64,000 nt of DNA from Rossellomorea sp. y25 (lineage in GTDB: Bacteria > Bacillota > Bacilli > Bacillales > Bacillaceae_B). Below the pieces are notes generated by a model. It was given only the letters and a program-made list of their open reading frames with translations. It searched no databases and had not been told where the DNA came from. Location: contig NZ_CP145886.1 of NCBI RefSeq assembly GCF_038049935.1, positions 1,496,501-1,560,500 of the forward strand, written 5' to 3'. Made by a program: the position numbers and the translations under genes. Below, one piece after another: positions 17,253 through 23,582 of the stretch. Every line of letters starts with the position of its first letter. Positions within the stretch are counted from its first letter, which is position 1.

Positions 17253-17339
17253 ATGAGCTGTGGACACAATTCCGGATTCGCGTTAATCGTAGTGCTGTTC
17301 ATCTTATTAATCATCGTTGGTGCCGCATTTATTTGCTAA
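17253..17339 (+). CDS. YjcZ-family tiny hydrophobic protein 1
   Basis: A 28-residue peptide with a short polar N-terminus (MSCGHNSG) followed by one hydrophobic helix, FALIVVLFILLIIVGAAFIC. This is the layout of the YjcZ family of small spore-associated proteins. GGAGGTAATAAAT precedes ATG 17253, a textbook ribosome site. It is the first of three tandem paralogues within 470 bp, sharing the core GFALIVVLFILLII. Expected to sit in a membrane or the forespore envelope; the exact role is unknown. Confidence 0.82.
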   Translation: MSCGHNSGFALIVVLFILLIIVGAAFIC

Positions 17340-17423
17340 AAAATAAATTTATGACATTAGCCTAAAACAAATGGCAGCTAACTTGAATAAGATAAAGTAG
17401 CGCTTCAAAGGAGGTGGAAAGTT

Positions 17424-17507
17424 ATGGGTCACGCATACGGCGGAGGTTTCGCGTTAATCGTAGTACTGTTCATCCTGTTAATTATTGTAGGTGCAGCATG
17501 GCTATAA
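17424..17507 (+). CDS. YjcZ-family tiny hydrophobic protein 2
   Basis: A 27-residue peptide, MGHAYGGG followed by the helix FALIVVLFILLIIVGAAWL. ATG 17424 is preceded by AAAGGAGGTGG. It differs from copy 1 mainly in the N-terminal eight residues and the last residues, so the hydrophobic core is strongly conserved while the polar head varies. A hairpin follows before copy 3. Function unknown beyond the family link to spores. Confidence 0.82.
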   Translation: MGHAYGGGFALIVVLFILLIIVGAAWL

Positions 17508-17546
17508 TTTAGCCTCAGGGTTTAAAGTTTTCGGATAAAGACTGTA

Positions 17547-17582
17547 GAGGGGGCAATACCTTACGATAGGCGGCCCCTTTTG
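17547..17582 (+). terminator. Weak hairpin between YjcZ copies 2 and 3
   Basis: GAGGGGGC and GGCCCCTTTT can pair around about 20 bases. The T tract is short and interrupted, so read-through to copy 3 is possible. Confidence 0.4.
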
Positions 17583-17632
17583 CTTTATTCCTATTTAGGC
17601 GGCTTTTTCATACATGAAAGGAGGAAGCGCAG

Positions 17633-17719
17633 ATGTCAGGTGCTTACGGCGGAGGATTTGCGTTAATCGTTGTTCTATTCATTTTGTTAATCATCATTGG
17701 TGCAGCATACGTTTGCTAA
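17633..17719 (+). CDS. YjcZ-family tiny hydrophobic protein 3
   Basis: A 28-residue peptide, MSGAYGGG followed by FALIVVLFILLIIIGAAYVC. ATG 17633 is preceded by AAAGGAGGAAGCGC. The GAYGGGFALIVVLFI signature is the clearest YjcZ match of the three. It is followed by a strong terminator, which closes the tandem group. Copies 1 and 3 end in Cys, copy 2 does not. Confidence 0.82.
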   Translation: MSGAYGGGFALIVVLFILLIIIGAAYVC

Positions 17720-17733
17720 TTTGAATAGTTAAG

Positions 17734-17770
17734 CAAAGCCGATCCGTAAAATCCGGATCGGCTTTGTTTT
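17734..17770 (+). terminator. Strong terminator after the YjcZ trio
   Basis: A perfect 13-bp stem, CAAAGCCGATCCG (17734-17746) with its complement at 17754-17766, followed by TTTT. Confidence 0.9.
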
Positions 17771-17785
17771 ATCCATTTTCATGTT

Positions 17786-17965
17786 CTATGTATATAGTAT
17801 TTCTATATAAGAAGAAACCAGTAAGATGGTGATTAGAATATTGATGGTTCTAAACACCTTAGGTTGGCGTTCTTCAGGTATTTCTTTTTGTAAACATAAT
17901 GCATTTGTCATTTTATTTATATAAAATAAGATGAAAACTGCAAACACTAAAAACATGGAGATCAT
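17786..17965 (-). CDS. Small two-helix membrane protein, unknown
   Basis: A 59-residue frame on the minus strand starting MISMFLVFAVFILFYINK and ending in a second hydrophobic stretch, INILITILLVSSYIEI. The two helices are joined by a polar loop with QKEIPEERQPK. GGGGAGGGG lies a few bases upstream of the ATG, supporting translation. I do not recognise the family. It faces the YjcZ terminator, which may serve both strands. Could be an uncharacterised small membrane protein of the prsA-yhaI interval; moderate confidence that it is real. Confidence 0.55.
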   Translation of the reverse strand: MISMFLVFAVFILFYINKMTNALCLQKEIPEERQPKVFRTINILITILLVSSYIEILYT

Positions 17966-18044
17966 CCAAACCCCTCCCCGTTATCTCCTATAAGCTATAC
18001 ATTACCAAATTATTTCTCTAAATGGTAGCGAGAGTATTGCTGAA

Positions 18045-18073
18045 ATCGTGCGAAAAAGACTTTTTCGCATGAT
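18045..18073. repeat. 29-bp near-perfect palindrome
   Basis: ATCGTGCGAAAAAG (18045-18058) is followed, after one base, by CTTTTTCGCATGAT (18060-18073), its reverse complement with one G-T pair. The loop is too small for a normal hairpin and there is no T tract after it, so a protein-binding palindrome or cruciform is as likely as a terminator. It lies in a 230-bp gap between two minus-strand genes. Confidence 0.5.
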
Positions 18074-18137
18074 TTGTTCCATTACGCCCAAGTGCAAGTA
18101 GGTATTTTTGAGCACGTAAAACGAAGAATCTCCTAAT

Positions 18138-18198
18138 AAAAATAGAAGGATGATTTCCTCCATCGAGTGTATGTTTCAATGGTCATCCATCATCCTTA
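18138..18198 (-). terminator. Possible terminator of the DUF3267 gene
   Basis: On the minus strand AAGGATGAT (overlapping the stop codon) pairs with ATCATCCTT about 35 bases later, followed by CTATTTTTA. Confidence 0.4.
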
Positions 18199-18732
18199 CT
18201 GATAAATCAATATTTCGTATCCATCATCATTCTCTTCAATCAATGCATTCTTTGGTGAATCCATTAGTTGTCTCGCATAGATGAAGTCAATGGCGCAGAT
18301 TCCTGAATGGAATGCAAGCAGCATTGAAAAGTAATGAGAGTAGTGTGGGAAATAGATGCATCCGTATAGCAAAATGCCGTTCAGTATGAAGAATGGTGCC
18401 ACCAGTGCAAGCATATAACGGAATTTTGAAATAGGCTGATCCACCCGCAATGAAACAATCGGTAATAGATATAATTTTCGATTGCATCTACACTTTATTT
18501 TTTTCACAAAGGGCAGAATGGGTACAATGTGAAAAAACTTATGCAATGGATATATACTCAACAGTCCTATTAAGAATCCAAGGAAATGGTTATCATAGAA
18601 CGCGCTTGGAAATAGTAAGTTAATTGGTACGTATATTAATGAGAATACCATCATCATGATAATGGATGAAAGTAAAAAGACTCGGTAAAATCCGAATTGT
18701 CTTTCCAGATTAATTGTTTTCCAGCAATGCAT
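18196..18732 (-). CDS. yhaJ: DUF3267-type membrane protein (YhaJ-like)
   Basis: A 178-residue membrane protein with about four helices. After the second helix it carries LHKFFHIVP, an H-x3-H element in the place where DUF3267 proteins carry an HExxH-like motif; the Glu is absent, so metalloprotease activity is doubtful. The ATG is preceded on the minus strand by GGAGGCG. In B. subtilis yhaJ lies at the equivalent place between prsA and yhaI, which is the main reason for the symbol. Function unknown. Confidence 0.65.
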   Translation of the reverse strand: MHCWKTINLERQFGFYRVFLLSSIIMMMVFSLIYVPINLLFPSAFYDNHFLGFLIGLLSIYPLHKFFHIVPILPFVKKIKCRCNRKLYLLPIVSLRVDQPISKFRYMLALVAPFFILNGILLYGCIYFPHYSHYFSMLLAFHSGICAIDFIYARQLMDSPKNALIEENDDGYEILIYQ

Positions 18733-18925
18733 AAAAAAATCGCCTCCATTAGACGAGTAAATCTTAGATAAGTGCTTTACATACTTTATTACGATTGCCG
18801 GAAAAAATCAATACATTTTGCTATGATTTTTTCTTATTTTTTAAGCGGAGTTTTTGGGACAGGTATGTTATAGTTTTGTACAATGAGAGTATGAGAATTT
18901 GTGCAATGATTGAAGGGTGATGAAT

Positions 18926-19255
18926 ATGAATGAATTAATGAAACGTTTAGAGAAACTTGAGTATTATCAACGATTGATGGCGGATATGATTCCCGAAAAT
19001 GGCTTTCCATTTCATCGATTAATCATTCGTAATGGTTTGTCGGAGAGAGAAGTGAAGGAGTTCTTTCTTACTTGTGATAGATTGAGCATGAAACTTGAAA
19101 AGCAAAAAGCGGAAGGATTCGTGTACAATACTCCGCTTTTCAAAGAGTTTGAAGAAGAGCTTCATTCAAAGCTGAAGGTTCAGGAAGTGGTGGATGGCTG
19201 TTTAGCTCAAGACCTATATCCAGCTTTGATGAAACTGTTAAAGAAGAGCTTGTAG
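18926..19255 (+). CDS. yhaI: YhaI, DUF1878 family
   Basis: A 109-residue soluble helical protein beginning MNELMKRLEKLEYYQRL. The RLEKLEYY start, a central LSEREVKEFFLTCDRL and a LYPALMKLLKK end fit the DUF1878 family, to which YhaI belongs. I chose ATG 18926, eight bases behind GAAGGG; GTG 18917 and ATG 18920 are in frame but too close to that site. It converges on scoC with only one base between the stops, as in B. subtilis. Function unknown. Confidence 0.85.
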   Translation: MNELMKRLEKLEYYQRLMADMIPENGFPFHRLIIRNGLSEREVKEFFLTCDRLSMKLEKQKAEGFVYNTPLFKEFEEELHSKLKVQEVVDGCLAQDLYPALMKLLKKSL

Positions 19256-19256
19256 A

Positions 19257-19841
19257 TCAAGCCAGTTCTTCTTCATCTTGAAATAGTTCTCCCAGTTTTC
19301 CGTTATCATCAGAAAAATCATTTTCAATATTATGAAACGATTTTTCAAATATCTCCATAAAATCATTTCCATATATATTTCGTACGACGGTCATCATCTC
19401 GATCATTTCAGGGAACTTTCCATATAATTCTCTTAATGGAGAAACTCCTTGGAAGATTGAGTGACTCTCAGGCTTATAGTTCTTCATTAGTTCGAGAAGG
19501 ATCTTTTCCCCTTTATCCGTCAATTGAATATAGGTGTTTCGTTTATCGTTCTCCCGTTTAGAAAACTGCAGTAATTCCCGTTCTTCTAATTTCTTGGAGA
19601 AGTTAAATGCAGTCGAAACATGCATGACACCAAACTTGGCTACATCTGAAATGGAAGCACCCTTTAAATGATACGCAATCCAGAGAATATGATGTTCGTT
19701 AATATTTAAGTCGTATGGCTTTATCCATTGCTGCCAGTCCTTTTCTATGGCCTTCCACAGAGCTTTACTGAGCTGGGCCATTCTTTGACTGAAGAGCATA
19801 GCCTCTTTCAAAGTAAATTCTCTTTCCTTCATCTCATTCAC
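19257..19841 (-). CDS. scoC: ScoC (Hpr), MarR-family transition-state regulator
   Basis: A 194-residue MarR-family repressor. The winged-helix region includes the blocks [19 protein letters not shown] and [16 protein letters not shown], which are close to Hpr/ScoC of B. subtilis, and the wing contains [12 protein letters not shown]. ScoC represses protease genes, sinIR-related functions and peptide permeases at the onset of stationary phase. The C-terminal tail is acidic and slightly shorter than in B. subtilis (203). ATG 19841 is used; a second ATG lies three codons in. It converges with yhaI. Confidence 0.93.
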   Translation of the reverse strand: MNEMKEREFTLKEAMLFSQRMAQLSKALWKAIEKDWQQWIKPYDLNINEHHILWIAYHLKGASISDVAKFGVMHVSTAFNFSKKLEERELLQFSKRENDKRNTYIQLTDKGEKILLELMKNYKPESHSIFQGVSPLRELYGKFPEMIEMMTVVRNIYGNDFMEIFEKSFHNIENDFSDDNGKLGELFQDEEELA

Positions 19842-20214
19842 CCACTTTGCTAGAAAATCTTTTTTGAATTTAAGTAGTACGAAAATAACTCACCAAAACA
19901 ACTATCATAAAAAAGAAAGCGCTTATATTTTATTATGCCAATAAAGTAATAATTAATAAAGGTTAAATTGACAAAATTTTTAGAAGTATATAATTTTTGG
20001 CTGCTACATCCTTTGAAAAACAGTGGTTGATGGGTGAATGAATACTGTGATGACGGGATTTGTACGTGTAATCATTATATTGAAAGAAAAGAAAGGAGAA
20101 TATATAAATTTTTTTATTTTTCTGCAGAAACGTTTTAATCCCCCTAATCCAATTAAAAGAAAAGCCCCGCAGCCTTCCATCATCATAAGTAAATGGAGGG
20201 ATACGGGGTTCTAG
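19842..20214. other. AT-rich gene-free gap upstream of scoC
   Basis: No convincing gene. On the plus strand TTGACA (19968-19973) and TATAAT (19989-19994) look like a promoter, but the spacer is only 15 bp, or 17 bp if TAATTT is the -10. On the minus strand the scoC promoter must lie here; AGAAAGCGCTTATA (19914-19927) contains the palindrome AAGCGCTT and weakly resembles a cre site. A 57-codon plus-strand frame at 20039-20212 runs through the yhaH terminator and is probably not a gene. Confidence 0.4.
20158..20212 (-). terminator. Terminator of yhaH (minus strand)
   Basis: On the minus strand AACCCCG plus CCCTCCAT pair with ATGGAAGG plus CGGGGCTT with a small internal loop, then TTTCTTTT. Confidence 0.75.
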
Positions 20215-20586
20215 TTATTGATTCGTCGTATTTGCTGAGTTAATCGATCTTTCCAAGTCTTCAATGGTTCTTTGAATGGATTGAATCTCTTCTTGAAGTC
20301 GTCGATTATTTGGTTCTGTTGAAGCCTGCCATTGCTTGAATGAAGCTTGAAGATCCTTTGAAAGCTGCAGGACCGTTTCTTTTCCTTCTTGAGACAGGGT
20401 GCCGATGGATTCTTTCAGTTCACCAATATGGAGCTTCATCTCCTCGATTACTCCTGTCCAATCATCCTTCTTGTCTTTAATTTGTGCCCGGATTTCTTTC
20501 CCTGATGAAGGAGACGTGAGAAGGGATGCAACTCCTCCAACAACTCCACCAATTAAAAGTCCGTAAGCAAGAGATTTTTTGTTCAC
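20215..20586 (-). CDS. yhaH: YhaH, YtxH-domain membrane-anchored protein
   Basis: A 123-residue protein. The N-terminus holds one glycine-rich helix (GLLIGGVVGGVASLL) followed by TSPSSGKEIRAQI, the YtxH-family signature; the rest is amphipathic coiled coil with Gln and Glu. YtxH-like proteins are general-stress-linked, with no known biochemical role. GTG 20586 is chosen since GAGGTGA sits at normal distance; GTG 20595 overlaps the ribosome site. Placement between scoC and trpP matches yhaH. Confidence 0.85.
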   Translation of the reverse strand: MNKKSLAYGLLIGGVVGGVASLLTSPSSGKEIRAQIKDKKDDWTGVIEEMKLHIGELKESIGTLSQEGKETVLQLSKDLQASFKQWQASTEPNNRRLQEEIQSIQRTIEDLERSINSANTTNQ

Positions 20587-20750
20587 TATGATCACCTCGT
20601 TCTTCTATTTCTATAATACTCTATTTCTACAATCAACATGTATTCTCCTTTTCCCTTTTAGAACAGATTAAAACAAGTGAATTCATAACCTGCTTATCTT
20701 CAGCATAAAAATAAAGGTAAGAGGTGGAGTAAAGGAGGAGGTTCTAAGTA

Positions 20751-20945
20751 ATGGACGGGATAATCTTTGGGTTCTTTGCTCTCTGTGGCGTATTATTTCT
20801 AAGTATGGTGTATAACTTCATTACCATTCAAAGGCCGGGAATGTATCCTCCTAAGAATATATTGAAAAAGCGTGCTGCCATCTTGGGGTCCGGTGGGGTG
20901 ATCACCTTTTTAATTGGGGTACTCTTGTGGGTTGCAGTCAAGTAA
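20751..20945 (+). CDS. Small two-helix membrane protein, unknown
   Basis: A 64-residue protein with helices at about residues 3-24 (IIFGFFALCGVLFLSMVYNF) and 43-63, joined by a basic loop (RPGMYPPKNILKKR). AAAGGAGGAGG lies in front of ATG 20751, a very strong ribosome site, and a perfect terminator follows 9 bases after the stop. The gene is transcribed opposite to both neighbours (yhaH and trpP). I do not recognise the family; it is clearly a real gene. Confidence 0.75.
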   Translation: MDGIIFGFFALCGVLFLSMVYNFITIQRPGMYPPKNILKKRAAILGSGGVITFLIGVLLWVAVK

Positions 20946-20954
20946 GGAATAGAA

Positions 20955-20999
20955 AAAGCCCTCCATTTAATGATGGTAGCACATTAAATGGAGGGCTTT
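20955..20999. terminator. Bidirectional terminator shared with trpP
   Basis: A perfect 18-bp stem (AAAGCCCTCCATTTAATG with its complement, 20982-20999) flanked by A and T residues. It ends the plus-strand small gene and the minus-strand trpP. Confidence 0.9.
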
Positions 21000-21012
21000 A
21001 CTATAATTTAAT

Positions 21013-21549
21013 TTAGGATAGCTGTTCTGTTGTAACAGCTTCTCGAATGGTTGAACGTTTTAAAATCCCGTTAATGATTGGATACACCACAAACATTGCT
21101 CCAGCGTTAACAAGTGTAGCCGGAAGTACGACTGCTGCAAATAAAGCAAAGAATGCTCCAGGCAGACCGACAATCACATAAGCAGAAAGTAAGAAAACAC
21201 TTCCTGATACGAGTGTACCAATAGCTGTTAATATAGAAGCTCCTACAAGTGAACGAGTGATTTTTTTAGTAGCCAGGAAAAGTCCGTAAAAAACGAATGC
21301 CGTGATCGGTTTATCGATCAGGTTAGGTAAGAATCCACCAGGGAACTGTGTTGTTAATCCTGATATGACCCCTGTTAATAAACCTAATAGTAATACGTTT
21401 TTCTTAGCTGGAAATAATATAATGCCTAGAAACATCATTGTCAGCATCATATCAGGCTTCATCCCTAAGAATATTCCCGGGATCACTGTGTGCAGGACGG
21501 CTCCGATCCCTACTAATAATGACAGGGATACAAGTGTTTTTGTATTCAT
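21013..21549 (-). CDS. trpP: TrpP, tryptophan transporter
   Basis: A 178-residue membrane protein with about five helices and a substrate-binding S-component-like look (GMKPDMMLTMMFLGIILFPAKKN; GLTTQFPGGFLPNLIDKP), matching TrpP (YhaG) in length and place. TrpP imports tryptophan. Its leader carries a row of GAG/TAG triplets at exact five-base spacing, a TRAP-binding site that overlaps the ribosome site, so translation should be shut off when tryptophan is plentiful, as known for B. subtilis trpP. A good sigma-A promoter precedes it and a perfect terminator follows. Confidence 0.92.
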   Translation of the reverse strand: MNTKTLVSLSLLVGIGAVLHTVIPGIFLGMKPDMMLTMMFLGIILFPAKKNVLLLGLLTGVISGLTTQFPGGFLPNLIDKPITAFVFYGLFLATKKITRSLVGASILTAIGTLVSGSVFLLSAYVIVGLPGAFFALFAAVVLPATLVNAGAMFVVYPIINGILKRSTIREAVTTEQLS

Positions 21550-21551
21550 TT

Positions 21552-21592
21552 CTCATCTCTCCTCAACTAAACTATACTATTTGCTTCTCCTA
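21552..21592 (-). promoter_or_regulatory. TRAP-binding site over the trpP ribosome site
   Basis: Read on the minus strand, the trpP leader contains TAG, GAG, AAG, then TAG, TAG, TAG, GAG, GAG, GAG. The last six triplets (21577-79, 21572-74, 21567-69, 21562-64, 21557-59, 21552-54) are each separated by exactly two bases, the spacing bound by the 11-mer TRAP protein MtrB. The final GAGs form the ribosome binding site and end two bases before the ATG, so bound TRAP would block translation. Confidence 0.85.
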
Positions 21593-21627
21593 ATGTGCAC
21601 TGTTGCCATTAGCGAAAAGATAGGTAC

Positions 21628-21655
21628 ATTATAACATACCGAGTGTTGTTGTCAA
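21628..21655 (-). promoter_or_regulatory. Sigma-A promoter of trpP
   Basis: On the minus strand a perfect TTGACA (21650-21655) and a perfect TATAAT (21628-21633) with a 16-bp spacer, about 80 bp before the trpP start. Confidence 0.85.
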
Positions 21656-21670
21656 AGATTAATTATTCTG

Positions 21671-21699
21671 AAAAAAAGCCTGATCTAAGGGGATCAGGC
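21671..21699 (-). terminator. Terminator of hit (minus strand)
   Basis: GCCTGATC pairs with GATCAGGC around six bases and is followed on the minus strand by seven T residues. Confidence 0.92.
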
Positions 21700-21707
21700 A
21701 CTCTGCT

Positions 21708-22130
21708 TTATGACAGATGCTGTGCAATGGATTCAGCAATTCCTTTCAGATCTTCTTGAGTGTAGTCATCATTATGTGTCTTCCAGACGGCTCCGAAGCC
21801 ATCTCCATGGCCGTAGCGGGGAATGAAATGCATGTGGAAATGGAAGACCGATTGTCCTGCTTCTTCACCTGCATTGCTTAACAGGTTCATTCCGACGGGG
21901 GTAAACTCGGCCTTGATACTGTCAGCAATCTTAGGAGCAACGGAGAAGAGGTGGCTTGCTATATCAGGAGTCAGTTCATAGATATTTTCTTTATGTACTT
22001 TAGGAATAAGTAATGTATGGCCTTTTGTCACTTGGCTAATATCAAGAAAAGCAAGGACATGCTCATCCTCGTACACTTTCATTGCAGGGATTTCACCGTC
22101 GATAATCTTGCAAAAAATACAGTCACTCAT
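21708..22130 (-). CDS. hit: Hit, HIT-family nucleotide hydrolase (Hint-like)
   Basis: A 140-residue histidine-triad protein. The N-terminus CIFCKIIDGEIPA supplies the first conserved block, and the active-site triad HFHMHF is near residue 98. HIT proteins of this branch hydrolyse adenosine phosphoramidate-type nucleotides. The gene is divergent from ecsA as in B. subtilis. The ATG is preceded by AAAGGTGG on the minus strand. Length fits the family (about 145). Confidence 0.92.
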   Translation of the reverse strand: MSDCIFCKIIDGEIPAMKVYEDEHVLAFLDISQVTKGHTLLIPKVHKENIYELTPDIASHLFSVAPKIADSIKAEFTPVGMNLLSNAGEEAGQSVFHFHMHFIPRYGHGDGFGAVWKTHNDDYTQEDLKGIAESIAQHLS

Positions 22131-22191
22131 TGTTTACTCCACCTTTCAATAATGGCATTTTTATGTATTTTATCATGAAAGAGAAAATAAA

Positions 22192-22236
22192 TGAAGAAGA
22201 GACAGGAACGATTTTCCTGCCTCTCTTCTTGAAGGG
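22192..22236. repeat. Hairpin upstream of hit
   Basis: AAGAAGAG and CAGGAA pair with TTCCTG and CTCTTCTT with a small bulge. It lies 60-105 bp before hit and could end transcription entering from the repeat region on either strand; the T tract is only moderate. Confidence 0.5.
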
Positions 22237-22277
22237 GTAATACTATAAAGGTTTATATGTCAGGCTTCATTCTCCTT

Positions 22278-22685
22278 GATAAACACCTCATTCGCTAGTA
22301 GCTTCTGTAGTGATACATTCTTAAGTTAGAATGAAAATTGTTCAATGCGACCATCCCCTTATCTTTTCGCTATTTAAGCAATTCAGACAATAGAAACTGT
22401 TAGCCGTCTTGGACAAACACCTCATTTGCTATAAGGATGATATGTGTAAACCATTAGAAACATGAATGACTTTGTGCAATGTGACCATCCCCTTATCTCC
22501 TAAGCTTGATCAGCTAATAAAGTAAGTTGATTCAGTCAAAATGTGCTTTAACAAACACCTCATTTATCAATTTTTTGAACAAATGAATATGGTGTGTGTG
22601 TCATTCACTATAGAAGACGACAATCCTTACAGTCGCAAACAATAGTGAAATCGGTTAGCTGGTCTTTAACAACCATCCCCTTTTT
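22278..22685. repeat. Six alternating motif copies between hit and ecsA
   Basis: The 600-bp gap has no convincing gene. It contains two motifs in the order A-B-A-B-A-B. A is AAACACCTCATTNNCT (22281, 22415, 22553; core CACCTC at 22284, 22418, 22556). B is ACCATCCCCTTATCT (22350, 22484, 22672; core CCATCCCC at 22351, 22485, 22673). Core spacings are 67, 67, 67, 71 and 117 bp. On the minus strand A reads as GAGGTGTTTGT and B as AAGGGGATGGT, both resembling ribosome sites; two B copies open 19-codon frames that both end in TAG just before the next A. No known element class is recognised. Confidence 0.7.
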
Positions 22686-22838
22686 CTTATTGCTGGCCCC
22701 TTCAAATATTATGATGTGCAAATCGTGTATTATTATGAATGTTAAAATGTGGAATGAGAAATTGGATTAACAATGCCTTTACCATGAAATTTTGATAAAA
22801 TAGAGAAAACCATTAGAAGAGAAAGGACGTTGCTGCTC

Positions 22839-23582
22839 GTGTCATTATTAGAAATCAAACACCTGGTTGGCGGATATACCCGAAAACCGGTCTTAAAGGA
22901 TATATCATTTTCCATACATTCAAATGAAATTGTCGGATTAATCGGCCTGAACGGGGCAGGGAAAAGTACGACTATCAAGCATATAATCGGTCTCATGGAA
23001 GCAAAGCAAGGAGAAGTGTCCATTAATGGTCATACCTTGAAGAGTGATGCCGATCAGTATCGAAACCAGTTTTCATACATACCGGAAACACCGATTCTTT
23101 ATGATGAGCTTACCCTTGAAGAGCATTTAAAACTGACGGCCATGGCCTACGGCTTATCGGAGTCTGAGTATAAAGGAAGAATTGATAAACTGTTGAAGGC
23201 CTTTCGTATGGAGAAGAAGATGAGCTGGTTTCCTGCACACTTTTCAAAAGGGATGAAACAAAAGGTGATGATCATGTGCGCTTTTCTAATTCAGCCCAGT
23301 CTCTATATCATTGACGAGCCGTTTGTTGGATTAGATCCACTCGGAATTCAGTCACTGCTTGACTGGATGCAGGAGATGAAGCAAAACGGTGCCGGAATAC
23401 TGATGTCGACGCATATTTTAGCAACGGCAGAGAGATATTGTGACTCATTCATCATTCTTCATGAAGGGAAAATTCGCGCAAAAGGTACGCTTCAGGAACT
23501 TCGTACCGAATTCTTCATGCCGGATGCGACCTTAGATGATATTTATATCCAGCTGACAAAGGAAGAATCTCATGATGAATAA
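22839..23582 (+). CDS. ecsA: EcsA, ABC transporter ATP-binding subunit
   Basis: A 247-residue ABC ATPase with Walker A GLNGAGKST near residue 37, signature FSKGMKQKV and Walker B LYIIDEPFVGLDP. Sequence blocks such as MIMCAFLIQPSLYIIDEP and ILMSTHILATAERYCDSF are close to EcsA of B. subtilis. Ecs mutants there are impaired in secretion, competence and sporulation, linked to control of intramembrane protease RasP. I chose GTG 22839, which gives MSLLEIK at the N-terminus; TTG 22830 lies almost on top of the AAAGGA site. It overlaps ecsB by 11 bases. Confidence 0.94.
   Translation: MSLLEIKHLVGGYTRKPVLKDISFSIHSNEIVGLIGLNGAGKSTTIKHIIGLMEAKQGEVSINGHTLKSDADQYRNQFSYIPETPILYDELTLEEHLKLTAMAYGLSESEYKGRIDKLLKAFRMEKKMSWFPAHFSKGMKQKVMIMCAFLIQPSLYIIDEPFVGLDPLGIQSLLDWMQEMKQNGAGILMSTHILATAERYCDSFIILHEGKIRAKGTLQELRTEFFMPDATLDDIYIQLTKEESHDE

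Noticed and set aside
20004..20186. Minus-strand 60-codon frame beside yhaH
   Set aside because: It begins inside the yhaH terminator hairpin, has no ribosome site and a composition like translated noncoding DNA.
20039..20212. Plus-strand 57-codon frame downstream of a promoter-like signal
   Set aside because: It runs through the yhaH terminator, is basic and low in structure, and its ATG lacks a good ribosome site.
22343..22492. Minus-strand 19-codon frames of the repeat units called as genes
   Set aside because: Predicted peptides share little sequence and the ribosome-like motif overlaps the ATG; kept only as an observation.
22278..22685. Repeat array considered as a CRISPR
   Set aside because: There are two short motifs, not one 24-37-bp repeat; the copies are imperfect, spacing reaches 117 bp and no cas gene is near.
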